Notes: generated from the sequence alone by a model not told the origin. DNA of 64,000 bases from Adhaeribacter arboris (GCF_003023845.1 NZ_PYFT01000001.1:2914001-2978000); one strand, 5' to 3'; shown: positions 7,635 to 17,019, counted from the first letter of the stretch. A program made the numbers and translations.

Positions 7635-7644
7635 ATATTAACCG

Positions 7645-7717
7645 TGATCCCGCTGGGATTCGAACCCAGGACCCATACATTAAAAGTGTATTGCTCTACC
7701 AGCTGAGCTACGGAATC
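7645..7717 (-). tRNA. tRNA-Lys (anticodon TTT)
   Basis: A 73-nt cloverleaf on the minus strand: acceptor GATTCCG pairs with CGGGATC, D-arm GCTCAGCTGGTAGAGC, anticodon loop CTTTTAA with anticodon TTT, T-arm CTGGGTTCGAATCCCAG, and discriminator A. CCA is not encoded. The 3' end faces the integrase, so this tRNA is the probable attachment site of the element on the left. Confidence 0.95.
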
Positions 7718-7786
7718 TTTTATTATCTTTACAATCAGGAGGCGTTTCTTCCAATTGCGATGCAAAACTACGGGAGAATTTTTAGA

Positions 7787-8521
7787 ATGCAAAATACTTA
7801 TCTTAAATATTTAAGCATATTTTTTGTTTTTTTCGTTATCTCACTTCAACCTACTTATAGTCAAGAAAATAGAAATCCCATAACTATTGCCGATTCTTTG
7901 TTTAACCAAAAGCAATACACGGAGGCATTGGCGCAGTACGAAAAAATTCTGGTTAACCAGCAGCAATATTCGCCTAGTATGCTGTTAAAGATGGCTTTTA
8001 TTAAAGAAGGTCTGCGCGATTATACCGGGACCATGTATTATTTACACCTGTATTATTCTAAAACGCCTAACCGGGCGGTTCTGCGCAAAATGGAGGACTT
8101 GGCCCAATCGCACCAGCTAACGGGTTACGAATACAGCGATTTACAATTTTTTAAGACGCAATTCAATAAATTTTACCTGCACCTGCTCGAAGGAATGCTG
8201 CTGCTGGCGGTAGTTATTATTACCCTAACTACTTTCCGTCGTAAAAATAAACCCATCAGCAATAACTTTAAAATAGGCTTTACCCTGTACTTAGCTTTTA
8301 TATTTTACTACATCAACTTCCTTGATTTCGGACAAGAAGGAATTATCCGGTACAACCGCATTCCGGTAATGTCGGCTCCTTCGGCGGGCGCCACGTGGCT
8401 GGCTACCGCTAACCAGGGCCATAAATTAAAATTAACGGGCGAAAAGGATATCTGGTACGAGGTGCAGTGGAAAAATCAAAGGGCGTACATCCGGAAACAA
8501 AATATTCTGGTGCTGCCTTAA
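7787..8521 (+). CDS. TPR and SH3-like domain protein, secreted or membrane-bound
   Basis: The start chosen is ATG 7787; the frame extends upstream through the tRNA but that part is not coding. It has a signal or anchor segment (YLKYLSIFFVFFVISLQPTYS), TPR-like helices (about residues 30-115), one or two transmembrane helices (about 140-190) and a C-terminal SH3b-like domain (about 192-243, VMSAPSAGATWLATANQG). The layout resembles BatE-type proteins of Bacteroidota, but no bat operon is nearby, so the name is not applied. Confidence 0.65.
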   Translation: MQNTYLKYLSIFFVFFVISLQPTYSQENRNPITIADSLFNQKQYTEALAQYEKILVNQQQYSPSMLLKMAFIKEGLRDYTGTMYYLHLYYSKTPNRAVLRKMEDLAQSHQLTGYEYSDLQFFKTQFNKFYLHLLEGMLLLAVVIITLTTFRRKNKPISNNFKIGFTLYLAFIFYYINFLDFGQEGIIRYNRIPVMSAPSAGATWLATANQGHKLKLTGEKDIWYEVQWKNQRAYIRKQNILVLP

Positions 8522-8643
8522 ATGGAAAAGGAAGTATTTGTGTAAAGTTGCTCTACTAAAATTTTTAAATGAAGCAGAAGTTCTACCCTATCCTGAATAC
8601 TCGAAAGTTATTTCACAAAATACCTACGCAATATCCTTTTTAG

Positions 8644-9450
8644 TTATTTAAAGGGCGAGTCTTTTTCTTTGGCCATGACGTTGTAAACCAATTTATCCGT
8701 TAAACCGGGTAGCCATTTATTCAGGAAAACGGTTAATTTACCTTGCGTGGTCATTATTATTTCCCGTTGCCGTTTTTGGGTGGCTTTTAGAATCCGGATG
8801 GCCACTTCTTCCGCCGTCATCATTTTTTCTTCGGCTCGCGGCGATTCGCCTTGTACGTTGCCCTGAGCATTCAGGGCCGTATTGCGGATGTTAGACGCCG
8901 TAAAACCCGGACAGGCCACCATTACGTGTACTCCCCGGTGCATTACTTCGGTGCGTAAAGCCTCCAGAAAGCCCTGCATGGCAAATTTAGAAGCCGAATA
9001 ACCGGTGCGACCGGGTAAACCACGGTAACCAGCAATAGAAGAAATGCCAATAATAGAGCCTTTGCTAGTTAAAACGTAAGGCAAAGCGTATTTGGTAATA
9101 TAAACGGTACCGTAAAAATTAATGTCCATTACTTGCTTTATTACCCCTAAATCCAAGTCCTGAAAAAGCGCCCGCATGGATATACCCGCATTATTAATAA
9201 GAATATCCAGGCGCCCAAACTCTTGTACGGTTTCATAAACTAATTTCTGAGCATCGGCTTCGTTGCTCACATCGCTCTGCACTGCCCGGCATGTAATTTT
9301 CTTTTGCACCAGCTCGTGGGCAGTAGTTTGTAATTTTGCTGAATCTCTTCCCGAAATCACCACTTTAGCACCTGCTTCCCCGAAGGCCAAAGCACAGGCT
9401 TTGCCAATGCCCGAGGTACCACCCGTTATTAATACTACTTTATCTTTCAT
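8644..9450 (-). CDS. SDR family oxidoreductase
   Basis: Classical short-chain dehydrogenase/reductase of 268 aa: the NAD(P)-binding TGGTSGIG motif near residue 9, the NNAG motif (about 86-89) and the catalytic Ser-Tyr-Lys set with YSASK at about residues 151-155. The substrate cannot be told. ATG 9450 is preferred over a TTG at 9474. It is divergent from the methyltransferase gene. Confidence 0.88.
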   Translation of the reverse strand: MKDKVVLITGGTSGIGKACALAFGEAGAKVVISGRDSAKLQTTAHELVQKKITCRAVQSDVSNEADAQKLVYETVQEFGRLDILINNAGISMRALFQDLDLGVIKQVMDINFYGTVYITKYALPYVLTSKGSIIGISSIAGYRGLPGRTGYSASKFAMQGFLEALRTEVMHRGVHVMVACPGFTASNIRNTALNAQGNVQGESPRAEEKMMTAEEVAIRILKATQKRQREIIMTTQGKLTVFLNKWLPGLTDKLVYNVMAKEKDSPFK

Positions 9451-9539
9451 GCTATTTTTCAGAAACGGCAACAAAGGTAAGATTTCTGGTTTTATTCTGC
9501 TCTATTTTAAAAACAACCCGTTTAAACCGGGAAGATTTT

Positions 9540-9567
9540 TTGACTCGGGTAAAACTGCGTAATTTTG
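9540..9567 (+). promoter_or_regulatory. Bacteroidota-type promoter of the rlmD-like gene
   Basis: TTG at 9540-9542 and TAATTTTG at 9560-9567 (matching the TAnnTTTG -7 consensus) are 17 nt apart. The -7 box ends only 7 nt before the GTG at 9575, so transcription would start almost at that codon, implying a leaderless mRNA or a start further downstream. Confidence 0.5.
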
Positions 9568-9574
9568 CCGAATC

Positions 9575-10978
9575 GTGAAAAAAAATAAGAATTTACCAGT
9601 TATCAAGGACCTTCGTATCGAGGAAATGGTAGCCGAAGGCAATTGTCTGGCCCGCCACGAAAACCGGGTTGTTTTTGTAAAAGGCGTAGCGCCCGGCGAT
9701 GTAGTGGATGTGCGCATCACCAAACAAAAGAAAAGTTTTTGGGAAGGCACTCCCGTACGTTTTGTTTCTTACTCCGATTTACGCGTGGAACCTTTTTGCG
9801 AACACTTTGGCGTTTGCGGGGGCTGTAAATGGCAGCACATCAGCTACGAAACCCAACTTTATTACAAGCAAAAGCAAGTTAAAGATAATCTGGAAAGAAT
9901 TGGAAAACTTGCATTGCCGCCCATTGATCCCATTCATGGTTCGGCGAAAACAACCTATTACCGCAACAAACTCGAATTTACTTTTTCTGATAATGCTTGG
10001 CTTACCACCGAACAGATTCAATCGGGCAATGAATTTGACCGGAATGCCTTAGGCTTTCACATTCCGGGTAGGTTCGATAAAATTCTGGATATTAAACACT
10101 GTTACTTGCAAGCAGAACCTTCTAATGGCATCCGGCTTTCGGTGCGCAAATACGCCAAAGACCATCAACTGGAATTTAATAACTTGTATAAAATAGATGG
10201 CTTTTTGCGGAACCTGATTATCCGGACCGCTAATACCGGTGATTTAATGGTTATTCTGCAGGTTTACCACAATGAACAGGAAAAAATAACGGCATTACTC
10301 GATTTTCTGCAGCAGGCCTTTCCGCAAATTACTTCCCTGCACTATGTGGTAAATAATAAAGGAAACGAAACCTTTCATGACCTGGACGTAATTTGCTATA
10401 AAGGCGAACCCTACATTCACGAAGAAATGGAAGGTTTACGTTTCCGGGTCGGGCCGAAATCATTTTACCAGACCAACTCGGAACAAGCTTACGAATTGTA
10501 CCGTTTAACCCGCGAAATGGCTAATTTAACCGGTACCGAATTGGTGTACGACTTGTATACGGGCGCGGGCACCATTGCTAATTTTGTCGCTCGGCATTGC
10601 CGCGAAGTTATTGGCGTAGAATACGTACCAAGTGCCATTGAAGACGCTAAAATTAACTCGCAGATAAACGAAATTACCAATACGCAATTCTACGCCGGTG
10701 ACTTAAAAGATGTGCTCACGCCCGAGTTTGTGGCCAAACACGGTTCCCCGGAAGTAGTTATTACCGATCCACCCAGGGCCGGTATGCACCCGGACATAGT
10801 AGCCCGACTTTTAGAAATACACCCGAAAAGAATAGTTTACGTTAGCTGTAACCCGGCTACCCAAGCCCGGGACTTGGAATTATTGTCGGGAAAATATACC
10901 GTTACCCGGGTACAACCCGTAGATATGTTTCCGCAGACCCACCACGTCGAAAACATTGTTTCCCTGGAAGCGAAGTAG
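9575..10978 (+). CDS. rlmD: 23S rRNA (uracil-C5)-methyltransferase, RlmD/RumA family
   Basis: A 467-aa TrmA/RumA-type enzyme with a TRAM domain (about residues 12-68) and an iron-sulfur Cys cluster CEHFGVCGGCKWQH (C70, C76, C79 and a later Cys at about 172). The SAM site is VYDLYTGAGTIANF, followed by DPPRAGMHPD and the catalytic Cys motif VSCNPATQARD. It methylates a uracil in 23S rRNA using SAM; the exact position (1939 or other) cannot be read. The GTG start may be too far upstream given the promoter at 9540-9567. The next in-frame Met (9626) would cut into the TRAM domain. Confidence 0.88.
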   Translation: MKKNKNLPVIKDLRIEEMVAEGNCLARHENRVVFVKGVAPGDVVDVRITKQKKSFWEGTPVRFVSYSDLRVEPFCEHFGVCGGCKWQHISYETQLYYKQKQVKDNLERIGKLALPPIDPIHGSAKTTYYRNKLEFTFSDNAWLTTEQIQSGNEFDRNALGFHIPGRFDKILDIKHCYLQAEPSNGIRLSVRKYAKDHQLEFNNLYKIDGFLRNLIIRTANTGDLMVILQVYHNEQEKITALLDFLQQAFPQITSLHYVVNNKGNETFHDLDVICYKGEPYIHEEMEGLRFRVGPKSFYQTNSEQAYELYRLTREMANLTGTELVYDLYTGAGTIANFVARHCREVIGVEYVPSAIEDAKINSQINEITNTQFYAGDLKDVLTPEFVAKHGSPEVVITDPPRAGMHPDIVARLLEIHPKRIVYVSCNPATQARDLELLSGKYTVTRVQPVDMFPQTHHVENIVSLEAK

Positions 10979-11030
10979 GTGGTGGGTTTTATTTATAAGT
11001 AGTAAGTTGAAAGAATATAATTTTAAAAAT

Positions 11031-11399
11031 ATGGAAAACGACCCCGAATTAAACGGTAAGTATTTAGGTACCATTACCCAGGATTTTGCGGTAGTAGCGG
11101 ATACCTTAAAGGAAGCTTCCTACCAGATCCGGAAGCGGGATATTTCTAAGTTTCCCATTTTTGTTTTCACTAAACAAGCTACTCCCATTGGTTCTATACT
11201 CATTAACGCCGATGAACTCGCTTTACAATGGCATATTTACGCCTCTTACCTCGACGATTTTGTTGGCCGTAAAATTATTGCCTTAGATAAAGTGGAGGAT
11301 TTTAAAGAAGCTTATAAAAACCCGGACGAATTTTGCTGCTTATTCGTAATAGATGTGGAGTTTACCAATTTTGTATTTATTCCATTTCCGGAAGACTAA
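11031..11399 (+). CDS. Conserved-looking hypothetical protein (122 aa)
   Basis: The start chosen is ATG 11031; the open frame extends back into the preceding gene's end. It is a compact alpha/beta protein, no signal peptide, with DISKFPIFVFTK and FVFIPFPED at the C-terminus. I have the impression that it resembles small cytosolic proteins of Cytophagales but cannot name a domain. It follows rlmD by 52 nt and may be co-transcribed. Confidence 0.65.
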   Translation: MENDPELNGKYLGTITQDFAVVADTLKEASYQIRKRDISKFPIFVFTKQATPIGSILINADELALQWHIYASYLDDFVGRKIIALDKVEDFKEAYKNPDEFCCLFVIDVEFTNFVFIPFPED

Positions 11400-11633
11400 A
11401 TAGGGAAAGTATCTCATTAAGCAGTTAATAGTTAACTTAAATTATTCGAAATACTTTTCCGTTTACTGTTCTTTTTATTCATCTAAAAATCAAATTCAAA
11501 AATTTAATTAACAGAGCTTTGTCCCGGCATCAGATTTAAAATGTCTTTTTTATTTACTCGAGAAATACCTATCAAATAACATTATTTAGTTTTATAGAGT
11601 AAGAAAGTAAAATCTAATCTTACTCCTAAAACT

Positions 11634-12482
11634 ATGAATATAACCAGTCTTTCTTCATCCTTACCTCATGTTCAGCCTCATTGGGTAACGGTTTTTGCCC
11701 GGGTAGGGCTTACGGCAAAAGGAATCGTTTACTGCTTGGTAGGTATAATGGCTTTTATGGCGGCTTTTGAAATTGGAGGAAAGTCCGTAGCAGATACCGG
11801 AAAAGCAGGTATTTTTCAATTTATATTACACCAACCATTTGGCAAAATACTTCTGGGCCTGGTAGCCATAGGTTTACTTTGTTTTGCTATTTGGCGTTTT
11901 ATAGAAGCTTTTTTGGATACGGAACATAAAGGAACAAACGCCAAAGGAATAGGCCGCTGTATTGGATACGCCTTTAGCGGAGTAGTTTATTTAGGTTTAG
12001 CTTATTATGCTGCTACTGCAGCATTAGGCAAAAGCAACGGGCAATCTGGGAGCGAAAACACCCAACAAACTTTAGTTCATCAATTATTAGAAAAGCCTTT
12101 TGGGCAATGGTTAGTGGGCGCTCTGGCATTGGGAATAATATTCCTTGGTATTTACCAGATATATCGGGCTTATTCAGGCGAGTACCTGAAAAAAATACAG
12201 GCTAATCGTTTGCGCCCCAATGTTCAAAAACTGTTACTGAGGGCCGGGAAAATAGGTTATACGGCTCGGGGAATTGTTTGGAGTATTATTGGTTTTCTTT
12301 TCCTGAAAGCAGCGCTTCATGCTAACTCCTCCGAAGCGGGAGGAACGCAAAATGCTTTTTCTTTTTTAGAAAACGCTAATTATGGTTCTATACTTTTGGG
12401 TGCAGTTGCTTTAGGACTAACTAGCTATGGTATATTTATGTTTGTACGGGCTAAGTGTGAAGTAATTAGTACCAACAATTAA
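11634..12482 (+). CDS. DUF1206 membrane protein
   Basis: This 282-aa integral membrane protein contains three repeats of the DUF1206 unit, each starting with an Arg/Gly helix (FARVGLTAKGIVYCLVGI at 21-38, GRCIGYAFSGVVYLGLAY at 107-124, RAGKIGYTARGIVWSIIG at 203-220). There are about six transmembrane segments, paired per repeat. The role of the family is unknown. Confidence 0.85.
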   Translation: MNITSLSSSLPHVQPHWVTVFARVGLTAKGIVYCLVGIMAFMAAFEIGGKSVADTGKAGIFQFILHQPFGKILLGLVAIGLLCFAIWRFIEAFLDTEHKGTNAKGIGRCIGYAFSGVVYLGLAYYAATAALGKSNGQSGSENTQQTLVHQLLEKPFGQWLVGALALGIIFLGIYQIYRAYSGEYLKKIQANRLRPNVQKLLLRAGKIGYTARGIVWSIIGFLFLKAALHANSSEAGGTQNAFSFLENANYGSILLGAVALGLTSYGIFMFVRAKCEVISTNN

Positions 12483-12555
12483 ACTAATATAGAGCAAAAC
12501 CAAGAGCTAATTTTCAGATCTTAAAATAAACTTTTGCCAGAAACTTAGTTTGAAT

Positions 12556-12605
12556 AAAAAAAGTACACCTGTCTGATAAATTTAACAGACAGGTGTACTT
12601 TAACT
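12556..12605. terminator. Bidirectional intrinsic terminator
   Basis: A perfect 16-bp stem, AAAGTACACCTGTCTG (12560-12575) with CAGACAGGTGTACTTT (12586-12601), has a 10-nt loop with A-runs to the left and T-rich sequence to the right. It lies between convergent genes 11634-12482 and 12626-13174 and serves both. Confidence 0.85.
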
Positions 12606-12625
12606 TAAGGCTTCGGATTAAAAAA

Positions 12626-13174
12626 TTACTCCTCTGCTGTAATTATATTTAAATATTTTTCACCCTTAACTTTTGCCCAATGGTTATAAAATAAATTTAA
12701 TAGAACCTCCTGTTCCGTTACCTCTAATACTTCTATTTTCTTTATCTTTTTTACATCTGCCAGAAAAAGCTCCGGGTTTATCAGGTTTTTATCTACCAGC
12801 ACTTTCAAATACCGTACGTTTTGCGGAACTTCAAAATAATCTAATACTTCTTCTAAACGCAATAGAGGCACTTTTTCTTTTAATTCGGCAACTAGCACTC
12901 CATTTACCCCTTTGTCACCAAAAAACTTTATTTCACTGGGGTCCTGAAACCTCCTGACGATTAATAAGTTTTTAGAATCCATAATTAAAGAAGGAGCGTT
13001 GGTTTCTAAAGTCCCAATCAAAATTAAAGGATAATCATTTTCAATTTTGAGAGAACCACCAATCGGATAGGTATCTACCCTGGGGTAAGCACGCCCTTCT
13101 AATTCTTGCATCTGCCCGAAAGAGGAAGCTTTACTCAGCAAAACCATCAGAATAAGGATAAGTATTTTTTTCAT
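12626..13174 (-). CDS. Secreted hypothetical protein
   Basis: This 182-aa protein has a clear signal peptide (KKILILILMVLLSKASSFGQ). The mature part starts with features resembling a TonB-plug or carboxypeptidase-regulatory end segment (YPLILIGTLETNAPSLIMD, ITAEE end), but no full domain is recognised. It is monocistronic, with a terminator downstream. Confidence 0.65.
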   Translation of the reverse strand: MKKILILILMVLLSKASSFGQMQELEGRAYPRVDTYPIGGSLKIENDYPLILIGTLETNAPSLIMDSKNLLIVRRFQDPSEIKFFGDKGVNGVLVAELKEKVPLLRLEEVLDYFEVPQNVRYLKVLVDKNLINPELFLADVKKIKKIEVLEVTEQEVLLNLFYNHWAKVKGEKYLNIITAEE

Positions 13175-13436
13175 AATCCTCTACTTTGGTTTAGGTATTT
13201 TAGGTGCTATTCAAGGTATAACAAATATCTTAACCTTGTGCCATTATCTATCTTAATTCTTAGTTGACTCTAAAAAGTACTCCCTTAGCAAAATATAAAG
13301 GTCAATACTTTTAACGTTTCGGATGAAGATATGAAAATTAACTCCTTTAAATGACTCGATAAATCAGATCCTTTACTAAGATAACGGATTCATTTTAAGG
13401 TTATTATTAAAAGAAACAATCTTAAAAGCAGCTTGC

Positions 13437-14462
13437 TTAAAAATGGCGCCAACCCTGTGCTTGCAGCGGATAAGCATTTCCGCTGGGCATTACTATCCGG
13501 ACACCCTCCTGCTTATCTACCATTTTACCAATTATGGTAATATCCGGATGATTTCTGATTTTATCGTAATCCGATAGAGGAACGGTAAATAGTAGTTCGT
13601 AATCTTCGCCGCCGTTTAATATGCAGGTAACCGGATCAATTTTAAATTCTTCGGCGGTATCTAATACTTGCTCGTCGGCGGGAAGTTTATCCTGGAAAAT
13701 AGTGGCCCCTACCCCGGACTGAGTACAAATATGCATTAGTTCCGAAGCCAACCCATCCGAGATATCAATCATAGCGGTAGGTTTTACCCCCAGTTCTTTT
13801 AATTCGTAAATGACATCCATGCGGGCTTCGGGCTTTAATTGGCGCTCCACTAAATATTCTTTCTTTTCCAATTCAGGCTGCATGTCGGGGTTGGCCATAA
13901 AAGCCTGTTTTTCCCGGTTTAAAACTTGCAAACCTAAATATGCCGCTCCTAAATCACCGGTTACACATACCAAATCATTTACCTTGGCGGTACTGCGTAA
14001 AACCGCTTCACCGGCGGCTACTTCGCCAATAGCCGTAATACTGATGATTAAACCCGCATTAGAAGAAGTAGTATCGCCTCCGACTAAATCTACTTTATAA
14101 CTGGCGCAAGCCGCCCGAATTCCGGCGTATAATTCCTGAATAGCTTCCAGCGTATAACGAGCCCCAATCGCTAAACTTACGGTAATTTGCGTGGGTATAG
14201 CATTCATGGCAGCTATGTCCGATATATTCACGGCTACCGCTTTATAGCCCAAATGCTTTAAGGGGCAAAAAGTTAAATCGAAGTGAATGCCTTCCACCAG
14301 CATATCCGTTGATACTACAATTTGCTTCTGACCTGGTTCAATTACGGCTGCATCGTCGCCGATACCTGTCTTTGTTGAGGTATTCTGCAGCTTAACGGAT
14401 TGCTGGATCACATCGATCAGGCCGAACTCCCCAAGATCGTTTAATGAAGTATATTCGCTCAT
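13437..14462 (-). CDS. thiL: Thiamine-monophosphate kinase
   Basis: This 341-aa protein matches ThiL throughout: an N-terminal LGEFGLIDVIQ, the ATP/Mg site GIGDDAAVI (about residues 34-42), STDMLVEGIHF (about 51-61), DIAAMNAIP, GDTTSS, and the C-terminal DISDGLASEL and NGGEDYELLFTVP. It phosphorylates thiamine monophosphate to the diphosphate cofactor using ATP. On the minus strand, TACCTTTG (14515-14508) is a possible -7 box. Confidence 0.95.
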   Translation of the reverse strand: MSEYTSLNDLGEFGLIDVIQQSVKLQNTSTKTGIGDDAAVIEPGQKQIVVSTDMLVEGIHFDLTFCPLKHLGYKAVAVNISDIAAMNAIPTQITVSLAIGARYTLEAIQELYAGIRAACASYKVDLVGGDTTSSNAGLIISITAIGEVAAGEAVLRSTAKVNDLVCVTGDLGAAYLGLQVLNREKQAFMANPDMQPELEKKEYLVERQLKPEARMDVIYELKELGVKPTAMIDISDGLASELMHICTQSGVGATIFQDKLPADEQVLDTAEEFKIDPVTCILNGGEDYELLFTVPLSDYDKIRNHPDITIIGKMVDKQEGVRIVMPSGNAYPLQAQGWRHF

Positions 14463-14665
14463 TTTAATTTAAGTTTAAGACACTGGCTTTTTCCTGTTCA
14501 GCCGCCTCAAAGGTACGTATCCCACTAAAATTAAGCTATCAATCTTACCGGAGAAATAAAGTGGTATCATCCAAGACCTGATTTGCTACCATAATAAGTA
14601 TGAATGAACGGGTCAAAAACTTTTAAATCTATTTCAATTTTAAAAAATATTCTTTAACATTTTAC

Positions 14666-14679
14666 CTAACGAACGTTAG
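14666..14679. promoter_or_regulatory. TetR/PaaR-type operator
   Basis: CTAACGAACGTTAG is a perfect inverted repeat with 6-bp arms and a 2-nt centre, 35 bp before the TetR-family start. It fits CNAACGNNCGTTNG, which I recall as the site of the Thermus PaaR regulator of phenylacetate genes. Autoregulation plus control of the paa operon is the likely use. Confidence 0.65.
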
Positions 14680-14714
14680 TTTGCGTATATTTAAGTAAAT
14701 GAAAATCATCGACT

Positions 14715-15299
14715 TTGATAAACCGGAAAGAACAAATTGAACAAACGGCCATTAGCTTATTTAGAACACAGGGTTTTGCGGCTACTTCCATGCGGACGTT
14801 AGCACAATCACTGGGAATGGAAGCAGCCAGTATTTACGCGCATATTCGGTCTAAAGAAGAAATTCTGCAGAAAGTATGCTTCCGTTTAGCCGATGATTTT
14901 TTTACCGGCTTTAAAAATGCCGTAAATAAACCTGGTACCGTAACCGAAAAATTACAGGCGGCAATCGCGGAACACGTGCAAGTAATTACCGAAAATCTAG
15001 CAGCAGCCACCGTTTTTCAGACGGAATGGCGGCATTTAAGCGACCCTTATTTAGGACAAATGATACAGTTACAGGCACAATACGAAGCAGGATTCAGAGA
15101 ACTATTAATAACTGGACAAACCAATGGTGAGTTTGAATTAACTGATGCACACCTTACCGCCCGGGCTTTGTTGGCTAGTTTAAACGGAATTGCCCGATGG
15201 TACAACCCAGAAGGTAAATTAACCCCAACGGAAATAGCCGCAAATTTTAGTCAGTTATTTTTGCGCGGGCTTATAAAAGATCAAATTTCTAATTCCTAA
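14715..15299 (+). CDS. TetR family regulator, probable PaaR
   Basis: This 194-aa protein has an N-terminal TetR HTH (residues 3-48, with TSMRTLAQSLGMEAASIYAHI). It begins with TTG at 14715; no in-frame ATG lies upstream. It precedes paaA by 26 nt in the same direction and has a palindromic operator in its promoter. Homologues in this position respond to phenylacetyl-CoA; that ligand is inferred from context. Confidence 0.82.
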   Translation: MINRKEQIEQTAISLFRTQGFAATSMRTLAQSLGMEAASIYAHIRSKEEILQKVCFRLADDFFTGFKNAVNKPGTVTEKLQAAIAEHVQVITENLAAATVFQTEWRHLSDPYLGQMIQLQAQYEAGFRELLITGQTNGEFELTDAHLTARALLASLNGIARWYNPEGKLTPTEIAANFSQLFLRGLIKDQISNS

Positions 15300-15325
15300 T
15301 TTTTAATTTCTAATTATATAAAAAT

Positions 15326-16309
15326 ATGTACGGTGGAGGAAGCATTTTCGAGGTAAAACCAGACGAAACCATCCTGAACGAGGATCCGGTAAAATTAGCC
15401 GAATTTGAAGCGCGAATTGCACGCGGTGAGAAAGTTGAACCCATGGACTGGATGCCGGCTCTTTACCGCAAACAAGTAATCCGGATGATGGAACAGCACG
15501 CCCATTCCGAAATTATCGGGGCCTTACCCGAAGGCGCCTGGATTACGCGGGCACCCGGTTTTAAACGCAAGATGGCGCAATTAGCCAAAGTGCAGGACGA
15601 AGTGGGCCACGCGCAATTATTATACAGTGCGGCCGAAACCTTAGGTAAAACCCGGGAAGAAATGATGAATGATCTGCTTTCAGGGAAATCAAAATATTCC
15701 AACGTATTTAATTATCCTACGCCTACCTGGGCCGACTCAACGATTATTTCGTGGCTGATTGATGCCGGCGCTATTGTGAACCAATTAGCTAATGCTAAAG
15801 GCAGCTACGGTCCGTATTGCCGGGCGCTAGAACGGATTTGCGTGGAAGAATCTTTCCATTTAAAATACGGGCACGATGCGGTGGTACACCTGGCAACCGG
15901 TACGCCCAAACAACGCCTAATGATTCAGGAAGCTTTAAATCGTTGGTGGCAGCCCATCATGATGTTTTTTGGTCCGCCCGATAAATTATCCATCCATACC
16001 GAAACTTTGATGAAGTGGAAAGTAAAAATGGCCACCAACGACGAATGCCGCCAGCAGTTTTTGGATATGTACGTACCTAAAGTTTGGGAATTAGGCTTGA
16101 CCTTACCCGATCCGAAATTACACAAAAACGAAGCGGGCACCTGGGAATACACTGAACCGGATTGGGAAGAATTTAAACAAGTAATAAACGGTAATGGACC
16201 TTGTAACGCCGAACGTCTAGCTGTGCGAAGAACCGCCGAAGAAAAAGGTGCCTGGGTGAGAAAAGCCTTGCTCCGCCCGGAAGCTCGTTATGTAAAACCT
16301 TTGGCCTGA
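15326..16309 (+). CDS. paaA: 1,2-phenylacetyl-CoA epoxidase subunit A
   Basis: This 327-aa catalytic subunit of the PaaABCE di-iron monooxygenase has carboxylate/His ligands in EVGHAQLLY (about residues 92-100) and [11 protein letters not shown] (about 172-182), plus substrate-region motifs [11 protein letters not shown] and [11 protein letters not shown]. It epoxidises the ring of phenylacetyl-CoA with O2 and electrons from PaaE. The length is normal for PaaA. It heads a four-gene run, paaABCD. Confidence 0.96.
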   Translation: MYGGGSIFEVKPDETILNEDPVKLAEFEARIARGEKVEPMDWMPALYRKQVIRMMEQHAHSEIIGALPEGAWITRAPGFKRKMAQLAKVQDEVGHAQLLYSAAETLGKTREEMMNDLLSGKSKYSNVFNYPTPTWADSTIISWLIDAGAIVNQLANAKGSYGPYCRALERICVEESFHLKYGHDAVVHLATGTPKQRLMIQEALNRWWQPIMMFFGPPDKLSIHTETLMKWKVKMATNDECRQQFLDMYVPKVWELGLTLPDPKLHKNEAGTWEYTEPDWEEFKQVINGNGPCNAERLAVRRTAEEKGAWVRKALLRPEARYVKPLA

Positions 16310-16390
16310 TTGTATCTTATTTTTTACATTATGCGAAGGATTTAATTTCAATTAATTTATAAGAAACTCATAACTCTTAACTCTTAACTA

Positions 16391-17014
16391 ATGAAGCTTG
16401 CCTCTTGCGATCCTCGGGTTAACCGTTTACCTATTCCGGAAGAACCAGCGGAAGAAATTAAAAAGCCATTGGATCAGTTCGAGACGTACGAGGTTTTCCA
16501 ACAAAAAAAGCCAAATACGCCGTATGGATATGTAGGTCCGGTTCATGCACCTAACCTGGAAATGGCTTTTGTATTTGCAAAAGAGCATTACAGCCGCCGG
16601 GCTACGTGTAAAGGTCTTTGGTTAGCTCCTACTTCCGCCATTCATGTTAGTTTTTTTACCGACGATAATCAATCGGTTTATGATGTGTTACGCCCTACAA
16701 CCGCAGAAGACAATAAGCAGCAATTAGAAGCTTACGAAATATTTCACCTGAAAAAACGCGGCAAAGCCCATGCTCACGTCGGCACGGTACAAGCTTATTC
16801 GCCGGAAACGGCTCAACAAGCAGCAAAGGAAAATTTTGCGCAGGAACCGTGCGTGAACATTTGGGTAGTTCGCACCGCAGACTTATACCGCACCGACCCC
16901 GCCGACGAAGAAATTTGGTTAAATACTCCCGAAAAAAAATATCGGGAAGCGGCGGCTTATAAAGTAATGGAAAAAATCAACCAGTTTAAACAGTTACACT
17001 CTTCCCATAGATAA
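16391..17014 (+). CDS. paaB: PaaB-like epoxidase subunit with two PaaB repeats
   Basis: PaaB is normally about 95 aa; this protein has 207 aa and contains two PaaB-like units. Unit 1 (about residues 28-88) has DQFETYEVFQQKKPNTPYGY and YVGPVHAPNLEMAFVFAKEH. Unit 2 (about 111-190) has LEAYEIFHLKKRGKAHAHVG, SPETAQQAAKENF and the typical VNIWVVRTADL. The second unit is the better match. PaaB bridges the PaaA-PaaC heterodimers in the complex. The doubling suggests tandem duplication with fusion. Confidence 0.88.
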   Translation: MKLASCDPRVNRLPIPEEPAEEIKKPLDQFETYEVFQQKKPNTPYGYVGPVHAPNLEMAFVFAKEHYSRRATCKGLWLAPTSAIHVSFFTDDNQSVYDVLRPTTAEDNKQQLEAYEIFHLKKRGKAHAHVGTVQAYSPETAQQAAKENFAQEPCVNIWVVRTADLYRTDPADEEIWLNTPEKKYREAAAYKVMEKINQFKQLHSSHR

Positions 17015-17019
17015 CTCTT

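Larger units (their letters stand above)
1..7644. mobile_element. Right end of an integrated prophage-like element at tRNA-Lys
   Basis: A leftward early operon, a divergent Cro/CI-type switch, an antirepressor, YopX, cargo genes and a tyrosine integrase lie in a row. The integrase sits directly beside the 3' end of a tRNA-Lys gene, the usual arrangement for an element inserted in a tRNA 3' end. The element continues to the left beyond the window, so its other attachment site, structural genes and full size cannot be seen. It could be a prophage, a satellite or another integrative element; no capsid, terminase or conjugation gene is visible. The integrase 3' end appears frameshifted, so the element may be immobile. 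Confidence 0.75.

Noticed and set aside
7625-7786. N-terminal extension of the TPR/SH3 protein
   Set aside because: The frame reads through the tRNA-Lys gene; the signal peptide starts at ATG 7787.
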